From Tomocerus qinae (lineage: Eukaryota > Arthropoda > Collembola > Entomobryomorpha > Tomoceridae): a stretch of 64,000 nt of DNA. Positions 43,473 through 55,623 of the stretch are shown piece after piece (within the stretch, counting starts at the first letter, position 1; each line of letters opens with the position of its first letter). The notes below the pieces were generated by a model. The model had not been told where the DNA came from and searched no databases. It saw nothing but the letters and a program-made list of their open reading frames with translations. The stretch lies in contig CM034546.1 of assembly GCA_020055645.1 (NCBI GenBank), positions 77,624,001 to 77,688,000 on the forward strand, in the 5' to 3' direction. The translations under genes were made by a program, and so were the position numbers.

Positions 43473-44515
43473 TTATGGGCAAATGAATTTGACAGTCCTC
43501 TGGGAAATGGAAGAACCTACCCGTCCCTTAAGGTATCAAATACGCAATATTATTGAATACAGCCAGCTTTTCACAATATTTTAACTGTTAAACATAGTTT
43601 ACATATTTTAGTATCCACCATATACTGTGATTTATGATTGAGACACATTATAAATAGAAGAACTTTTTACACCACAAATAAATAAAATATATAATATTTA
43701 CTACGATATCAATCCTCGGTTCGGTCATGTTTTAAATGAATGAAAACTGTTATTGACAATTATGGTAACACTGATAATTGCTTTCATGCGGGACATTTGA
43801 CCCATGCGACATAATATTTAAATCGTAGAAAGTAAAATCATGTAACATTAATCTGTTTGGTGCTAATGATTATTTAAACGTTGTTCACTGTACTTTGTGT
43901 ATAACTACAGATATATACAAAGGGTAAAAAACTGATGATATAAATGTTTTAGAGCTTTCTGTGTTGCACTTTTACTTTTCCCCAATGAACTTGGCAATGT
44001 GACCTTTTTAACTATATACGATAAAATCTTGCCAAGTAATGGAGATGTTTTATTGCAATAAATAGTTTAAAGTTTAAGCTCAAGTTCGCAATGAATGGCA
44101 ACTCCAATGAATAGGAAAACAAATTGCATGCTTGTGCAAAGATTAAATGCATCCATCTAATATGCAATTGTTAGCGTTATGGCAAAAATACAAACATTTG
44201 AAAGTTGAAGGTTAAAATTAACTGTTGTTGTTGCATGTAATAGTATATCTCGGTCAAATGTAGATATTAATCAATAACATTATAATATCTGTAAAACAAT
44301 ATACCATTCCTGTACCTTACTTATATTGTGTATTTTTAAAGTATAGACCCTTAATATAATCTTGAATATTTCCCTATCCCGAACTCTAAAACATCGGAAT
44401 GCATCAAAAATTGTGGGTAGACCTAGAAATACAATTTGGTAGAGAAATTGCATGCCTTGGGTTTTGAAAGTAAATAGAAACACTGAAATACTACAACATT
44501 ATAGCCTTTAAACTA

Positions 44516-44548
44516 CTAACTTGCGCAAGTTAGTACTTGCGCAAGTAC
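44516..44548. repeat. Two abutting perfect palindromes with TTGCGCAA cores
   Basis: CTAACTTGCGCAAGTTAG (44516-44533, 18 bp) and GTACTTGCGCAAGTAC (44533-44548, 16 bp) share one base. Each is exactly self-complementary. They could be paired binding sites for a dimeric factor, since TTGCGCAA is the ideal C/EBP-type bZIP palindrome, or a cruciform-forming sequence. Confidence 0.8.
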
Positions 44549-44891
44549 TTGGTGTGCTAGAAAACTGTTAAAATGTACATTTCTAGACACTGCTTATTGG
44601 CATGCAATTCGTCGACAGACTGTAATTTCTAAATATTGTGTTAGCATGCAGTGATCTTCTACAGCATAAAAATTACATAAATTCCTTGTGCTTGCATGCT
44701 AACAAGAAGTGCATCTGATGCATACATACAAACATGAACAGTTTTCCATGAAGAATCTGTACTTCATCTTTCTGGTTCGAGATTCGGTTCATTACACATT
44801 AGCCAAAAGATTTCTGGAACGGAGCTGAAACCACAATAATAACTCTTCAAATTAAAGGACACTCAAAGTTGAGAGAAATATTCTAAATAGG

Positions 44892-45069
44892 CGGTCACAG
44901 GACCCAGGTCCTGTAGTACATGGGGCTAGTGCATCTACAAACAATTTTGCAAGAATTATTATGGTTTCTAGTAGGCCAATTACACCGGCATTTATTTGGG
45001 TTCATCACTAATATTTTGTAATGTACCGGTCACAGGACCGTACCGGTCCTGTTATAAATAAAGCTAGTG
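44892..45069. repeat. Duplicated hairpin motif CGGTCACAGGACC...GGTCCTGT
   Basis: Copies at 44892-44932 and 45027-45069 each carry ACAGGACC and GGTCCTGT arms around a 2- or 5-base loop, followed by GCTAGTG. The spacing between copies is 135 bases. Confidence 0.6.
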
Positions 45070-45163
45070 TGTATTCCGGGGCAATATTGTACGATGGGTA
45101 GAATATATTTCAGATACATAGATTTTTATGTTAATTCCAATTGACGTTTTCATGCTTTCTCAG

Positions 45164-45435
45164 GTGGGCCAGGCCCAGAAGAGGTACAGATTTTACGTTA
45201 CATTGATAGAGTCAAAAAATATTCCAAAACTTCGCCTTATTATGGCCTAGGGTCAACCTTTTGTTCAGAAAGAGAATTTGGCTATTGGCAAATTACTCCG
45301 GTTACCCACCACATTTTTGACTCGAATACTTTTAATCACCATTATACATACTGCCATCACTGGACAATGGACCATTTTAAGGCCGAGTTAGCCTTAAGTA
45401 GCAATGTAGCGTCAAGCGATGAATTAGGAAATTGA
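45164..45435 (+). CDS. Terminal exon of an unidentified protein rich in His and Tyr
   Basis: After a strong acceptor (CATGCTTTCTCAG) the phase-1 frame runs 89 codons to a TGA at 45433-45435. The composition is protein-like: EEVQILRYIDRVKKYSKTSP, CSEREFGYWQITPVTHH, then DSNTFNHHYTYCHHWTMDHF. Clustered HH and Cys residues could bind metal, or form part of a cysteine-stabilised secreted protein. No family was recognised. Upstream exons are not settled; the small exons at 43342-43472 are candidates. It lies between gene A and gene B, on gene B's strand. Confidence 0.5.
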
Positions 45436-45659
45436 GTGTTTTTTGTAGTAATTTTAGCTCATCGCCTGAGGAAGCAAGCTTTAAGAACCGCACAGTCTGT
45501 CCGTACGTCCGTCCTTCTGTCCCCAAGATAACTTTCGAATGTTACGACGGATATTGGCCAAACTTGGCAAAAAAATGCCAATGGACCACTGACAACCTCT
45601 ATTGATTTTGGGGTAAATCGGTCGGTAAATTGATTGATGAGATACCGCGCGCTCACTTT

Positions 45660-45885
45660 GTTTCATTTTGATAGTCAAAGTAGAAAATAGGCATTGAAAA
45701 GTTCAATTGCGTTTCCTATAAATTGTTTGCTGAAAATATTTCACTCCGCTCACACCCAATTTAAGATTTATTTTGATAGTCAAATATAACTTAACTTATT
45801 ATAAAATTTTTTGATGTTGATAGTCAATTATGATCAATATTGTTCCAATTTGAATTACTGTAGATTTTAGTAATCAAATCAAAAT
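45660..45885. repeat. Dispersed TTTTGATAGTCAA repeat block, copy 2
   Basis: TTTTGATAGTCAA units near 45667 and 45771, plus TTGATAGTCAATTATGATCA near 45815. These match the style and spacing of the block at 15190-15380. Confidence 0.45.
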
Positions 45886-46760
45886 AGACCTATTTCTACT
45901 ATCATTCTACCAAAAATGTGTACATGGTCGCCTTTACTCAGGCGAGCTTCTGTTACGGCTTGCTGTAGGTTTTGATCTCCACTCCTGTACTCAAAAAGGA
46001 GTAAAATTTGAACGTGAGTAGCGTCTACTCCTTTTTGGCAACAGTCCATACTCATTTCCAAGCACGTACGTGCTAGGACGTGTCCAATGGGGAGGGGGTG
46101 CAGCGCCCCTCTCAAAGTAACGTTACCTTATACCCTAAGCTAAAAATGTGACCCTCGTGGGTGGCCAGAGTATGTTACCGATGGCCAATATGCTATTTTA
46201 ATACAAATATATTGACCCAGGTATCGAAAATCTCTTGCAAACCTACAACCTGGTTGCTGCGGAAATCGGGCCTTGCCCCGCCCCCAAAGTAGAGGGAGCT
46301 TACATGTTCTCAGCCAATAGAATGTCACGCTCCATTCGGGGGCGTGGCGGAGCTAAAGTGTGAAAATTAGACAGTGGGCGGGGCCTGTTACACTGGAAAT
46401 TAAAATTTTTTCGATGCCTATTGACCCTAGGTAGTAGTAAGATGAAATTTTAGAATATTTTTTGACTATTGAAGTAACTCATTGAGCATACTATACTATT
46501 ATACTATTAATGTATATCGCATATTTTATACATTGTGATGGTCGACATTATATTCAGGATTCCAAAAATGTACCACACAAGAAAATCGGGTAAGAACTTT
46601 AAACAGAATTCCAATGGTTGTAAAGCAACTTTTACATGCATTTTGATGATCATCAGAGATTTCCAAATCTGCGGTACCGGGAGCTTAAGGTCCTGGTGCA
46701 TAAAAACGTAAATGATCTCTTGACTATCATATCCCTCATTAAATTTTTTTGAAAAATTGC

Positions 46761-47053
46761 TAAAGGATCCGAGATTACTGATCCATCACCCATAAAGTAT
46801 ATTCAATAAAGATTCATCGGAACTTATTCTAGAGGTTATATTTAGAAATTTTTACAATTTTGTCTTTGATTGGAAGATACACGGATCACAAAATGCAAAT
46901 ACAGGATTATGTAATTTCAAGTTTCAAACGATGATATCTTCAAGCCAGAGACAAAAATGTGAAGTTTTCAAAGTATAACCTCTAGAATAAGTTTTGAAGA
47001 ATCTTTTTTACATTTACTACATGGGTGTAGGACCAGTAATCTCAGATCCTTTA
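46761..47053. repeat. Long imperfect inverted repeat (arms ~80 bp)
   Basis: Left arm 46761-46840 and right arm 46972-47053 match in reverse complement with mismatches (TAAAGGATC.GAGATTACTG and GAACTTATTCTAGAGGTTATA blocks). A loop of about 130 bases separates them. It could be a foldback transposon relic or a hairpin RNA source. Confidence 0.6.
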
Positions 47054-47979
47054 GGACTTTCCCAAAAAAAGTACGAATTTTCGCGATTCCCATTTACCCT
47101 CTATGATAATTTTTACTGGTTACCTAGCAGCGTCCCCATCTGTGGCAAAAACAGTCTTTTGAAATCTGCACCACTGCCTTAAACGGTGCTAAATTTGTTT
47201 TACAGAATCGAAAACTGGCTCACTTTTTTGGAAATCTAACTTTTATTAAACCAATTCAAAATTCCAAACATCAATGTAAATGGCCAAATTGAATTTTCCC
47301 GCACATGAAGTAATAGAAACCTTGAGCGCACTGAAAGGTGGAAAAATTTTCATACAGAATGCATGCATTGTCCCTGTTATGAAATTTTTTGTGCCCTGTA
47401 AGCCGTAGGAGACTATAGACCGCGCAGTGCATAATTGCGTACTGCCACCAATTGTTCTGCTTTGGACGTGTTGGAATTTGCCTCATTATGTACGTTATTA
47501 TGTGCTTGGCTGCGTTTTAGAATTACGGCAAATCAACACACGGAAGTACAAACATACAAACGGAATTGTCACGTGACTGACTTTTGCCGTTTATCTAATA
47601 GTAGTGATGTTAGATTAGTTACTAAATAATTTGTATTACTTTGTTTGTGTTTCAACTAATCAATTGATTCTGCATGAGATGCAAAATATAATATCATCAT
47701 TCCCACAATTTTTTGCCTGTTATGACTTTGTGGAAAAAATGATAATGAGATAACTATAATATGTAAAGAATTAAAGTGCTATTAACACAGTAAGTTTGGT
47801 TGGAGCTGTTAATTCATTGAACGATTTCTTGCTTACTGGTACCTTTTATATAATATTTTTACAATATACATTTTCCATAATTGCCCATTCAGTATTACGC
47901 TTTGCATCAAAATGATGTACACTGCTATTGTATAAATAGATATTTACGTATATAGCCGCTTGGGTGTTTTCTCAGATTA

Positions 47980-47988
47980 TATAAAAGG
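47980..47988 (+). promoter_or_regulatory. TATA box of gene B (TATAAAAGG)
   Basis: Canonical TATA box 61 bases upstream of the gene B start codon at 48041. Transcription probably starts near 48010. Confidence 0.65.
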
Positions 47989-48040
47989 GTTAAATGAGTA
48001 GATGTTTTATTATCTAACTGGCCATCGAACTGACTCTAAA

Positions 48041-51000
48041 ATGATTCTTCAAGCAGTAGTCCCATTTGCTGCTGTTTTAATCCTTGCATCGAGTATCTGT
48101 GCAGACACTAATGGACGAACCACTTTGAGAAGTCGGTTTCATGCATAACATTTCTTTTACATTACAAATAAATAAAATGAATTTTAATCATTGCAACGTA
48201 AATTTTATTTCAGTTACTGGTGGCATTTGCCACGAACCAAAAAAGGATAGTTGCGTGGGAATGGGTACGAGAAATTCTACGACTGACAAACTGTTTCAAA
48301 GATTGGGGAGGACGAAATCCGAACTGAGGTCCTTTAAGTTCCAACCTAGGGAGAAAAATGGGGAATGCACTAACGGTGGTAAATTTAATGGATTCCAATG
48401 GGTTCACCGTTCTGCGAAACCGATTTCTCACGCCGTTTTGTTAGACAAACAAGGAACAATTGCTGGAATGCAATTTTTGGTTAGTCTCATGGCCTCATTT
48501 AAAGTATAAAATATCTAAGACATAAATGTATTAATTATTTAGATAAGTTATTATAGTGTAATGATTTGACACTCCATTCAAACAAAGTAACCAGGAAATT
48601 GAGTTAGCCAGGACTGCCTCAAGGGGTGTCCGGGGCAGGCAGGCTATCGCCTGTCCTTAATCCAGCCAGACATTAAGCCAAATAATTTTCAATTATTAAA
48701 GATTTGCTAACAGTAAGATGTACAATTGTACACTTTTTAATCCATTTGAAAAACAAACAGATGCCTTACAGTGAAGTTGATTTGACAGTTCAGCCAAACT
48801 ACCGCTACGACTTGCAACCAGCAATTCAAAATCAAACAATTGATGGTGTTATATACTTTTATATTACAGTGTACTTCGTCAACCCAGGTAAGAAAAATTA
48901 CGATGCCATATATAATGCCAATTGACACGCCAAAGCTATTTATTCCTAAATTCCAAACTGAATTTTTAAAAGCAATAAGAAATGTTTCATTTGGCCGTCT
49001 TTATTATGAAATTTCATTATTTTGTGTTGCTTGTTATAATATTATTTCTGCTAAAATAGCTAAAATTTGGTGTATTAGATAATACATTAAGTAAGTCCTA
49101 AAGATGGCCATTTGGAATTAAATTTTGAACTTATGATTTCCCTTCATTTAAGCTATTTTAGCCATTTTTACCAGGTGGCCGTAATCATTTTTAGCCGGCT
49201 AAAATGGAACACTGACAATATCTGCACTAGTACAAGTTTCTATAACGGATTTTTATTCACTTTGGTAAAAAATAATCCACAGTAGTAATGTATCCGTTAT
49301 TACGTTTAAATGGCCCATAATTTAAAAAATATATATATTTGATGAAACTTGACAAAATTTTATTCCGGCCAAAAGGAGAAGGCAATACTCTTAACGCCGA
49401 ATAATTATAATAATTAATAGGAATAGTATCGATCCGAATTGTTTGGAAATAGCATTCTCATTGATAACGTTATTTTCAAGTTAGATTAATAAAATTATAT
49501 TATCATTGATTCTTTATATTGTTTGATTTGCGCCACCAAAAGGAAACCAAAAGTGGTTATTATTTAATTTTTATTTAATTTCAATTCTAAATCCTTTTAG
49601 GAACCATTTGCACTATGGGTCGCTCTTCACATCAATTGGATACAGAAGGGACAGTTTCACAGTTTTACATTCAAATGGGGCCTTCGCCAAACGACGTCAT
49701 GGAACTTTCTTTGAAAAGTCCATCAGATAGGCCATCAGATCAAGCTTTATTGCAAGGATGGAATGATAACAATTGCTTTAGATGGATGGGTAAATGGCAT
49801 AATCTCTATACGTGGAATAATAATGCATAACATTCTATATTATGTCAGTGGCAGATCGGGTGATCCATCAATGAACCAATGCGAGGCAAGTTAAGAAATC
49901 GTGACTTACAGTTTATAACAGTATTATTATTATGTACTAGCAGTACCAGTGCGAGGTAAGTTGAGAAAACATGACTTACAGTTTACAGTATTTACTACGT
50001 AGTAGTACCAATTACCAATGAACCAAAATGCGAGGTAAGTTGAGAAATCATGACTTACAGTCTATAACACAGTACTTAGTACTAGCAGTACCAGTGCGAG
50101 CAAGTTGAGAAAACATGACTTGCAGTTTACAGCACTTAGTTTAATACTACCAATTGTACCAATGAACCAATGCGAAGCAAATTGAGAAAGTTGACATACA
50201 GTCTATAACTGTACTTAGTGCTATAGTAGTACCAGTGCGAGGCAAGTTGAGAAAACATGACTTACAGTTTACAGTATTTAGTACGTAGTACCACCAATTA
50301 TCATTGAACCAATGCGAGGTAAGTTGAGAAATCATGACTTACAGTTTAAAACTGTACTTCGTACTAGCAGTACCAGTGCGAGGCAAGTTGAGATAACATG
50401 ACTTACAGTTTACAGTACTTAGTGATCCATTCAACTGTTGTGTGAACTCGTTCAATGAAACTACGTATGTTATTGGCGTTCTGTGGTTTTGTATATACGA
50501 ATGCACAGATTTAAAATATTTTATGCAATGTACATTCCATTCAAAAGACATTGGATTAAAACAAGAAAAAGTGGGTTTTATGAAGTTTCTCTTTAATAGA
50601 ATGCCCTATCTATGAAATATTTATATCTAGACTTGTTAGGTTATCTATAATTTTTGATTGGTTTTCCGGTTTGCAGCTGACATTTTATATGCTGTGTAAA
50701 ATGTAAATTTATTTTCAGAATATGTGATTATGAAGCTTTATGGTGTAATTCCCAACAGGTTGGCATCGTTTTTACAAGGAAGAAACTTGGGATGAAGACG
50801 ATTGTGCAACTTTCTTACCGTTTTTCCTTATGTACAGCAGTGTAAACGAAGATGGATCAGGAGGGGATTTGAATGGCTTTGGGTTTGTTGTCCCTGGAAA
50901 AGCCACCTCAATTGCAATTGAACGTCCAACAGAGGGATTAACGATGGTAATTCATAATTATTTTTCCAACTTTTTACATAAAGGCAAGGATGGCATTATG

Positions 51001-53350
51001 CATAAATGAGACTCAAACATGCCAATTACAAAATCAACTTAAATAAATCTGTACAGCAGTATTGATGAATTGATGACTGACATAAGTTAACTTTTAATAC
51101 TTACGTAGACAGGGAGTATTGTATAACAACATTTTTATGGTTTTAAAGTTTATGGCTGGGACGAACAATAATACAGAATCAGTACCAAAATGCTTAGCAG
51201 AGGCACATAGAAATCTGGGGATATCTTCAATGCACGTTTTCTTAACTGAGGAACCTTATAATTTCTTGTGTCCAATTGAAAGTGACCTATCCCAACCAGG
51301 ATTGCCAGATTCTTACGAATTGTCTCCGGAAAAATCTTGGAGCTGGAATCCTCTCGTACCTGTGGCTAAAATATCCAATGTAGTGGCCGGTAAGTATATA
51401 ATAGTGGCTAGGTAAATTTAGAGTACTGAAATTATGCCTTTAAAATTTATCGACTGTTGATTGCAACTTAGATGATATTTCGAAATAAGCCATTTTCAAA
51501 TTTGCTTTTTAAATTGTTTTTAGGCTTTTTAAATAGAATTGCGGCGCACACATCTGGAATGTCCAGTTCCAGTGGAAATCTGAAGACAGGAAGTTCGGAA
51601 TGTACTAATGGAAATCCGGAGATTGATTCTGATTTACCGATTTGTGTGATCGGCGGTGGATTCAGTGGAATTGGCATAGCATTGGAATTTCAGAATAAAT
51701 ACAAACGCCCTGTTGTGGTATTTGAAAAAGAAAATCGAGTGGGTGGAAAAGTGCTCACTTATCGAGAGGAGGAAGGATTTATGGCGGAAGTCCAAGTTGA
51801 TATGTGTCCATTGCTGATTAGTAAGGTCAGTCATCGAATTAAAAGATTCATGAAGCAGTACAAGTACACAGAGCAACTTTTCGACGAAAATGACCGATGG
51901 GTCTATAGCACAGAATTAATGAAACCTATCCCAGTACCGAGGAAAAATGACACAGAACAAGATATTTTAAATGCCGAGGTTTTAAAATACTTACAAGGTT
52001 ATACTACTATAAAAGAGGACTTGCAATACGGGTATTTGGACGTAGTGCATAAAGACCTGTACTACCCAATGGATAAATGGATAAACTTTAACAACTGGAC
52101 TCAGCTGAAGCCTTTAATACAGATGATGATAACAACCCAAGGATATGGATATTTGAAAGAGACTCCTGCACTGTACGTCCTTCAACTTCTTGACGAGTAC
52201 AAAATTCTTAGCTTGGCCCATCCAGAAGAAAAATCCTTTTTTATCGTAAAAGAAGGGCTTTTCAATCTAATTAAAGATATTGCATCTAATCTCACCAATG
52301 TTCAATTGAATTCTGAAGTCAAGTCAGTTGTGCGATACCATTCTAATCGACAGACTGTTGTACTCCACAACGGAAAAAAGCAAGATTGCTTAAAAACTGT
52401 TCTGGCTTTTCCGCCTCTGCTTTCGAGCGTCCAACAAATTATTGTCGACCTAAATGATGACGAGAAAAACGTGCTGGAGCAAGTCAAAGTTAATAAGTAT
52501 ATTTCCTCTGCGGTAGTAATTCCAAGCTGGGATAAGTCTGCATATATCGAAGCTTTAACTGCAACTAAAATTATCAACCAAACTACCAAAGAACCAATCC
52601 AAGTGCCGTCTGAACCAAAAGGAGTGGGGGAACCTACCGCCTTCCTTAAGCAGAGCATGCCTAATGTAAGCATTTTAGAACAAATTATTTTTTGTTTAGG
52701 TAAAAGTAACGATTAGCGGATCGGATTAGCCAAAGGTAACCAAAATTCATGTTCCCAGATTTGATAATAAAATATAGTCCACTTGGAGAAATGAGGGGCA
52801 CATAAGGTAGAGAGAACAACTGAGGAAACCTAATGTTGAACTTGCACATAGGAATTTGTAAAAGATAACTAATTTTGCGGACAGCTTATTATAATATATG
52901 ATTTTTAATCGAGTGTGAAATTATGTTAAGTTAAAGATTTCAGAAATATTAATGTTTTTTCTGCTTATTTTCCTTTACATAAAATAGAGGCAACAAAATG
53001 TGTACAGCGCCTATTCCTGGATTAGCGGAGACTTTACTTCTCCCCCAGACGAATTAGAAGTTCAGATTGTTAAAGCGACCTTAACGGACGCTCTTGATAA
53101 AATCGACAGTCGCAGCAACTCAACTGAGAAATCAAGGATTATGGAAATACATGCTCCCGTTTATTTTCCACATGTTAACTACACAAGTCTCCGGAATGGA
53201 TTTTACAGTAAATTTTCTGAAATTCAAGGCAAACAAGGATTATACTACTGCACAACCCTTCTGTCATTTGAAATTATGGAACGAGCTTTAGAAACGTCAG
53301 AACGTATGGCTGAACAAATTGATTTGAACATAAGACATAAATCTAAGTAG
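48041..53350 (+). CDS. Gene B: domain X fused to an FAD-dependent oxidoreductase (eight exons)
   Basis: Exons 48041-48131, 48214-48479, 48761-48887, 49601-49789, 50759-50946, 51149-51389, 51524-52665 and 52988-53350 join in consistent phases (1, 0, 1, 1, 0, 1, 0) to 868 residues. A signal peptide (AVVPFAAVLILASSICA) is followed by domain X (ISHAVLLDKQGTIAGMQFL, ITVYFVNPGTIC, NTESVPKCL, ISSMHVFLTEEP). A Ser/Gly/Asn-rich linker leads into a flavoprotein with VIGGGFSGIG (FAD-binding) and VFEKENRVGGK, ending with SAYSWISGDF and a helical tail. The flavoprotein resembles the secreted amine-oxidase-like group that includes beta-cyclopiazonate dehydrogenase, by memory only. The fusion is supported by the phase match across 51389/51524 and by the lack of a separate signal peptide before the flavin domain, unlike gene C. 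Domain X is presumably a substrate-binding or redox partner. The donors of exons 1 and 2 (GTCGGT, GTTAGT) are weak. Confidence 0.8.
48560..48655. repeat. GC-rich hairpin-prone insert in gene B intron 2
   Basis: AGGACTGCCTCAAGGGG, then GGGGCAGGCAGGC, then CGCCTGTCCTT form inverted GC-rich arms in an otherwise AT-rich intron. Probably a small dispersed repeat; its class is unknown. Confidence 0.3.
49145..49214. mobile_element. Solo end of a hAT-type element in gene B intron 3
   Basis: AGCTATTTTAGCCATTTTTA, then TTTTTAGCCGGCTAAAATGG and AACACTG closely match the right end of the 772-bp element at 29344-30115. No matching left end was found, so this is a truncated copy. Confidence 0.55.
49868..50425. 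repeat. Two-monomer minisatellite in gene B intron 4
   Basis: Eight monomers alternate between a longer type (AATGAACCAATGCGAGG...) and a shorter type (ACCAGTGCGAGG...), making about four higher-order units of about 140 bp. Each monomer has GCGAGGTAAGTTGAGAAA or its GCAAGT variant, followed by CATGACTTACAGTTTACAG and a TACTTAGTAC stretch. The flanks both read GTGATCCAT. Confidence 0.8.
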
Positions 53351-55623
53351 TTGTCCATATTAATTCAGAGACAAGTTTTTTCTCATTGTAATCATAATTA
53401 GTAGAACATTTCCTTTCAAAAGTGTGAAAAAGTACAGAGGCTTAGGAACAATTGGATTTCTAGGTTCTTGTAATTTAATTACACTTAAATATGATATTAT
53501 ATTATGTTTAAACGTGTGGATGCTTGTCAATGGCGATCTCGAAAATCGAAAATTTTCAAATGCATTAAGAGCTGAAGAGCTGCCAAAAACAATTTTCTGA
53601 CGTATACTACGCGGATAATTATATTATATCAATAAACAATAACTTACTGAGCAAAATAATCTAATAAAAAATTCGAACATTAAGTCTGAAAACTGCTTTC
53701 TTTGAAACAATTTGGCACGCTATCCAAGTTTCCAAATTGTTCCAGGCCCGCAAAAAATGATTTTGGAATTTTAAATAGTATGTTAATATTATGGTAAGAT
53801 TTTATTGACAATCTGAATTCGTCATGTAAGCTAGTTCACAAATGCAATTTATAGAAACTTAAAATTTACTTTAATCTTAATTACATGGATTCTTAAAGTA
53901 ACTTTCATGGTCAGGTTTACTACAATTAATTGTTAGTTATTAAAATCGTATTAGTTAATTTTTCCACCAATTTCAATCAAAATCGGAGCTGGTCGATTTT
54001 CATTCTTTTTTGAGAATTACATCAATCTTGACAAAATCACCAAAAGTTGAAAACTTCTTATTGGGATGAAAATTGGTGCAAACTTCACTTACATGATTCT
54101 GATTACCAGTCTGGAAGTAATATTCAAAAATAATAATTTTAAGCTGGGTGGATTTGAAGATTTGCAAAGCGGTCAAATTTCTTGAAATTTTTTCTTTTTC
54201 AATTATTTTATATCCCACTTTGCGTTCACATCATGGTGCTTCACAAAAATACTCTGTGCAAATGGATAGGAAGAGGTTTTTGATATCTTATCGGAATACG
54301 ACTGTGGTAGGTGGAAATACTACGCCTAAGTAATGACCCTGCACTTATCATTCTTCCTTGTGAACATATTAAGGATATTGATGAAGTGTAATGAGATAGT
54401 GATGAATGAAATGGGAAGACCTGATTTGTATTTGATGTGTGTATCATAGCTGTAACTCACTCATGCAATATAAAATATTCCCATCCCATGGATCGAGTAC
54501 TGATCCTCTGCTTCTTCATCTTCAAAGTCAGTTTTAATATTGGTAGAAAGGCGAATGAAGAATAGTTAATATCAACATAGAAATGGAATGGTGACTGATG
54601 ACTAAAAAATGTTTAAAGTTGACTGCAGGCATATAAAATGGTGCAAGAATCGCAACACAAGAATGTGAATGAGTAGTTGAGTAGAAACCTATAATTCCTT
54701 AATAATAGATTCACTGACTATAACAATTCCCAGATTAAAAGACCAGGAGACGTTGTAAAGCAAGTTTGTTTTCCCATTGTGTTTGCCTTGAAATGTATTT
54801 AGTATGAAAACCTAGGGCAACGTGCGAATTTATTAAAATATGATAAAATACTAGCTAAAATATATGCCATGTTATACTACTTTTAGAATGTTCTAGGATA
54901 AAAGATTTATTCTAGAATATTATTATAGCATATTAAATATTGCATATACCAAGTAATGTACTATACCATGTATAGGATGAAGATATAAGTGGACCCTAAA
55001 TCACAAGATTTGGGCCCAAAGTGAGTTTGTATTTGCATCCATATGGTTTTCATACATTCATACTTACTAATTCATGCCATGAATTCAGGTTAACCCTAAT
55101 GAAATGTAAATTACAGGAGAGTAGTTACTTTCCTTATCGAACCTAACACTACATCTATCTATGTAAACTGCTTGTTTCCAAGATTCCACGTTTATTTTGG
55201 CAAGGACTGGTTTATAATATTTTTCCCATACTAACATTGTACTCAGATGTAGTATCTTCATTTACTCTTTTTCTGATTTAGAAAACACCCAAAGAAATTT
55301 TATTGTCTAGCAGTATTAGGTATGTATAATATTTAATTAACAAATTACACCCTATTTTTGAATAACATTCGCTTCAGAGACTTTAGTGCCATTTAAGCCC
55401 TGCACAGCTAGCCTTAACTCTGTAAATTAGCTTTCAAAAACAATATAGCATTTTTGGCATTATTTACACTACTTATTTATCTACAGTTAGCACATCTGCA
55501 AAATTCCCTAAATCCGTCCTTGATCGCGACAGGGACTTTTTGGATGAAGTTGATTGTAGTTTTTATGTGATAACATAATTGTGTTCCACTTCATTTATCA
55601 TTCGCCATTTAATGTACTTCAAG
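53351..55623. other. Intergenic between gene B and gene C
   Basis: AT-rich; a poly(A) signal AATAAA lies near 53634. Open frames at 54000-54450 on both strands show no support. Confidence 0.5.

Larger units (their letters stand above)
43473..45163. other. Non-coding, probable intron or intergenic sequence with palindromes
   Basis: No exon identified. It contains the twin palindromes at 44516-44548 and the duplicated hairpin motif at 44892-45069, listed separately. Confidence 0.4.
45436..47979. other. Intergenic, rich in dispersed repeats
   Basis: A segment at 45460-45660 with CCGTACGTCCGTCCTTCTGTC looks like an interspersed repeat. The GATAGTCAA block follows. At 46080-46400 a GC-richer stretch with GGGGGCGTGGCGG and GGGCGGGGCC motifs stands out from its surroundings. 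A foldback lies at 46761-47053. No gene is supported. Confidence 0.45.

Noticed and set aside
45879-46328. Minus-strand frames in the GC-richer stretch
   Set aside because: No start context or domain; the stretch looks like repeat-derived sequence.
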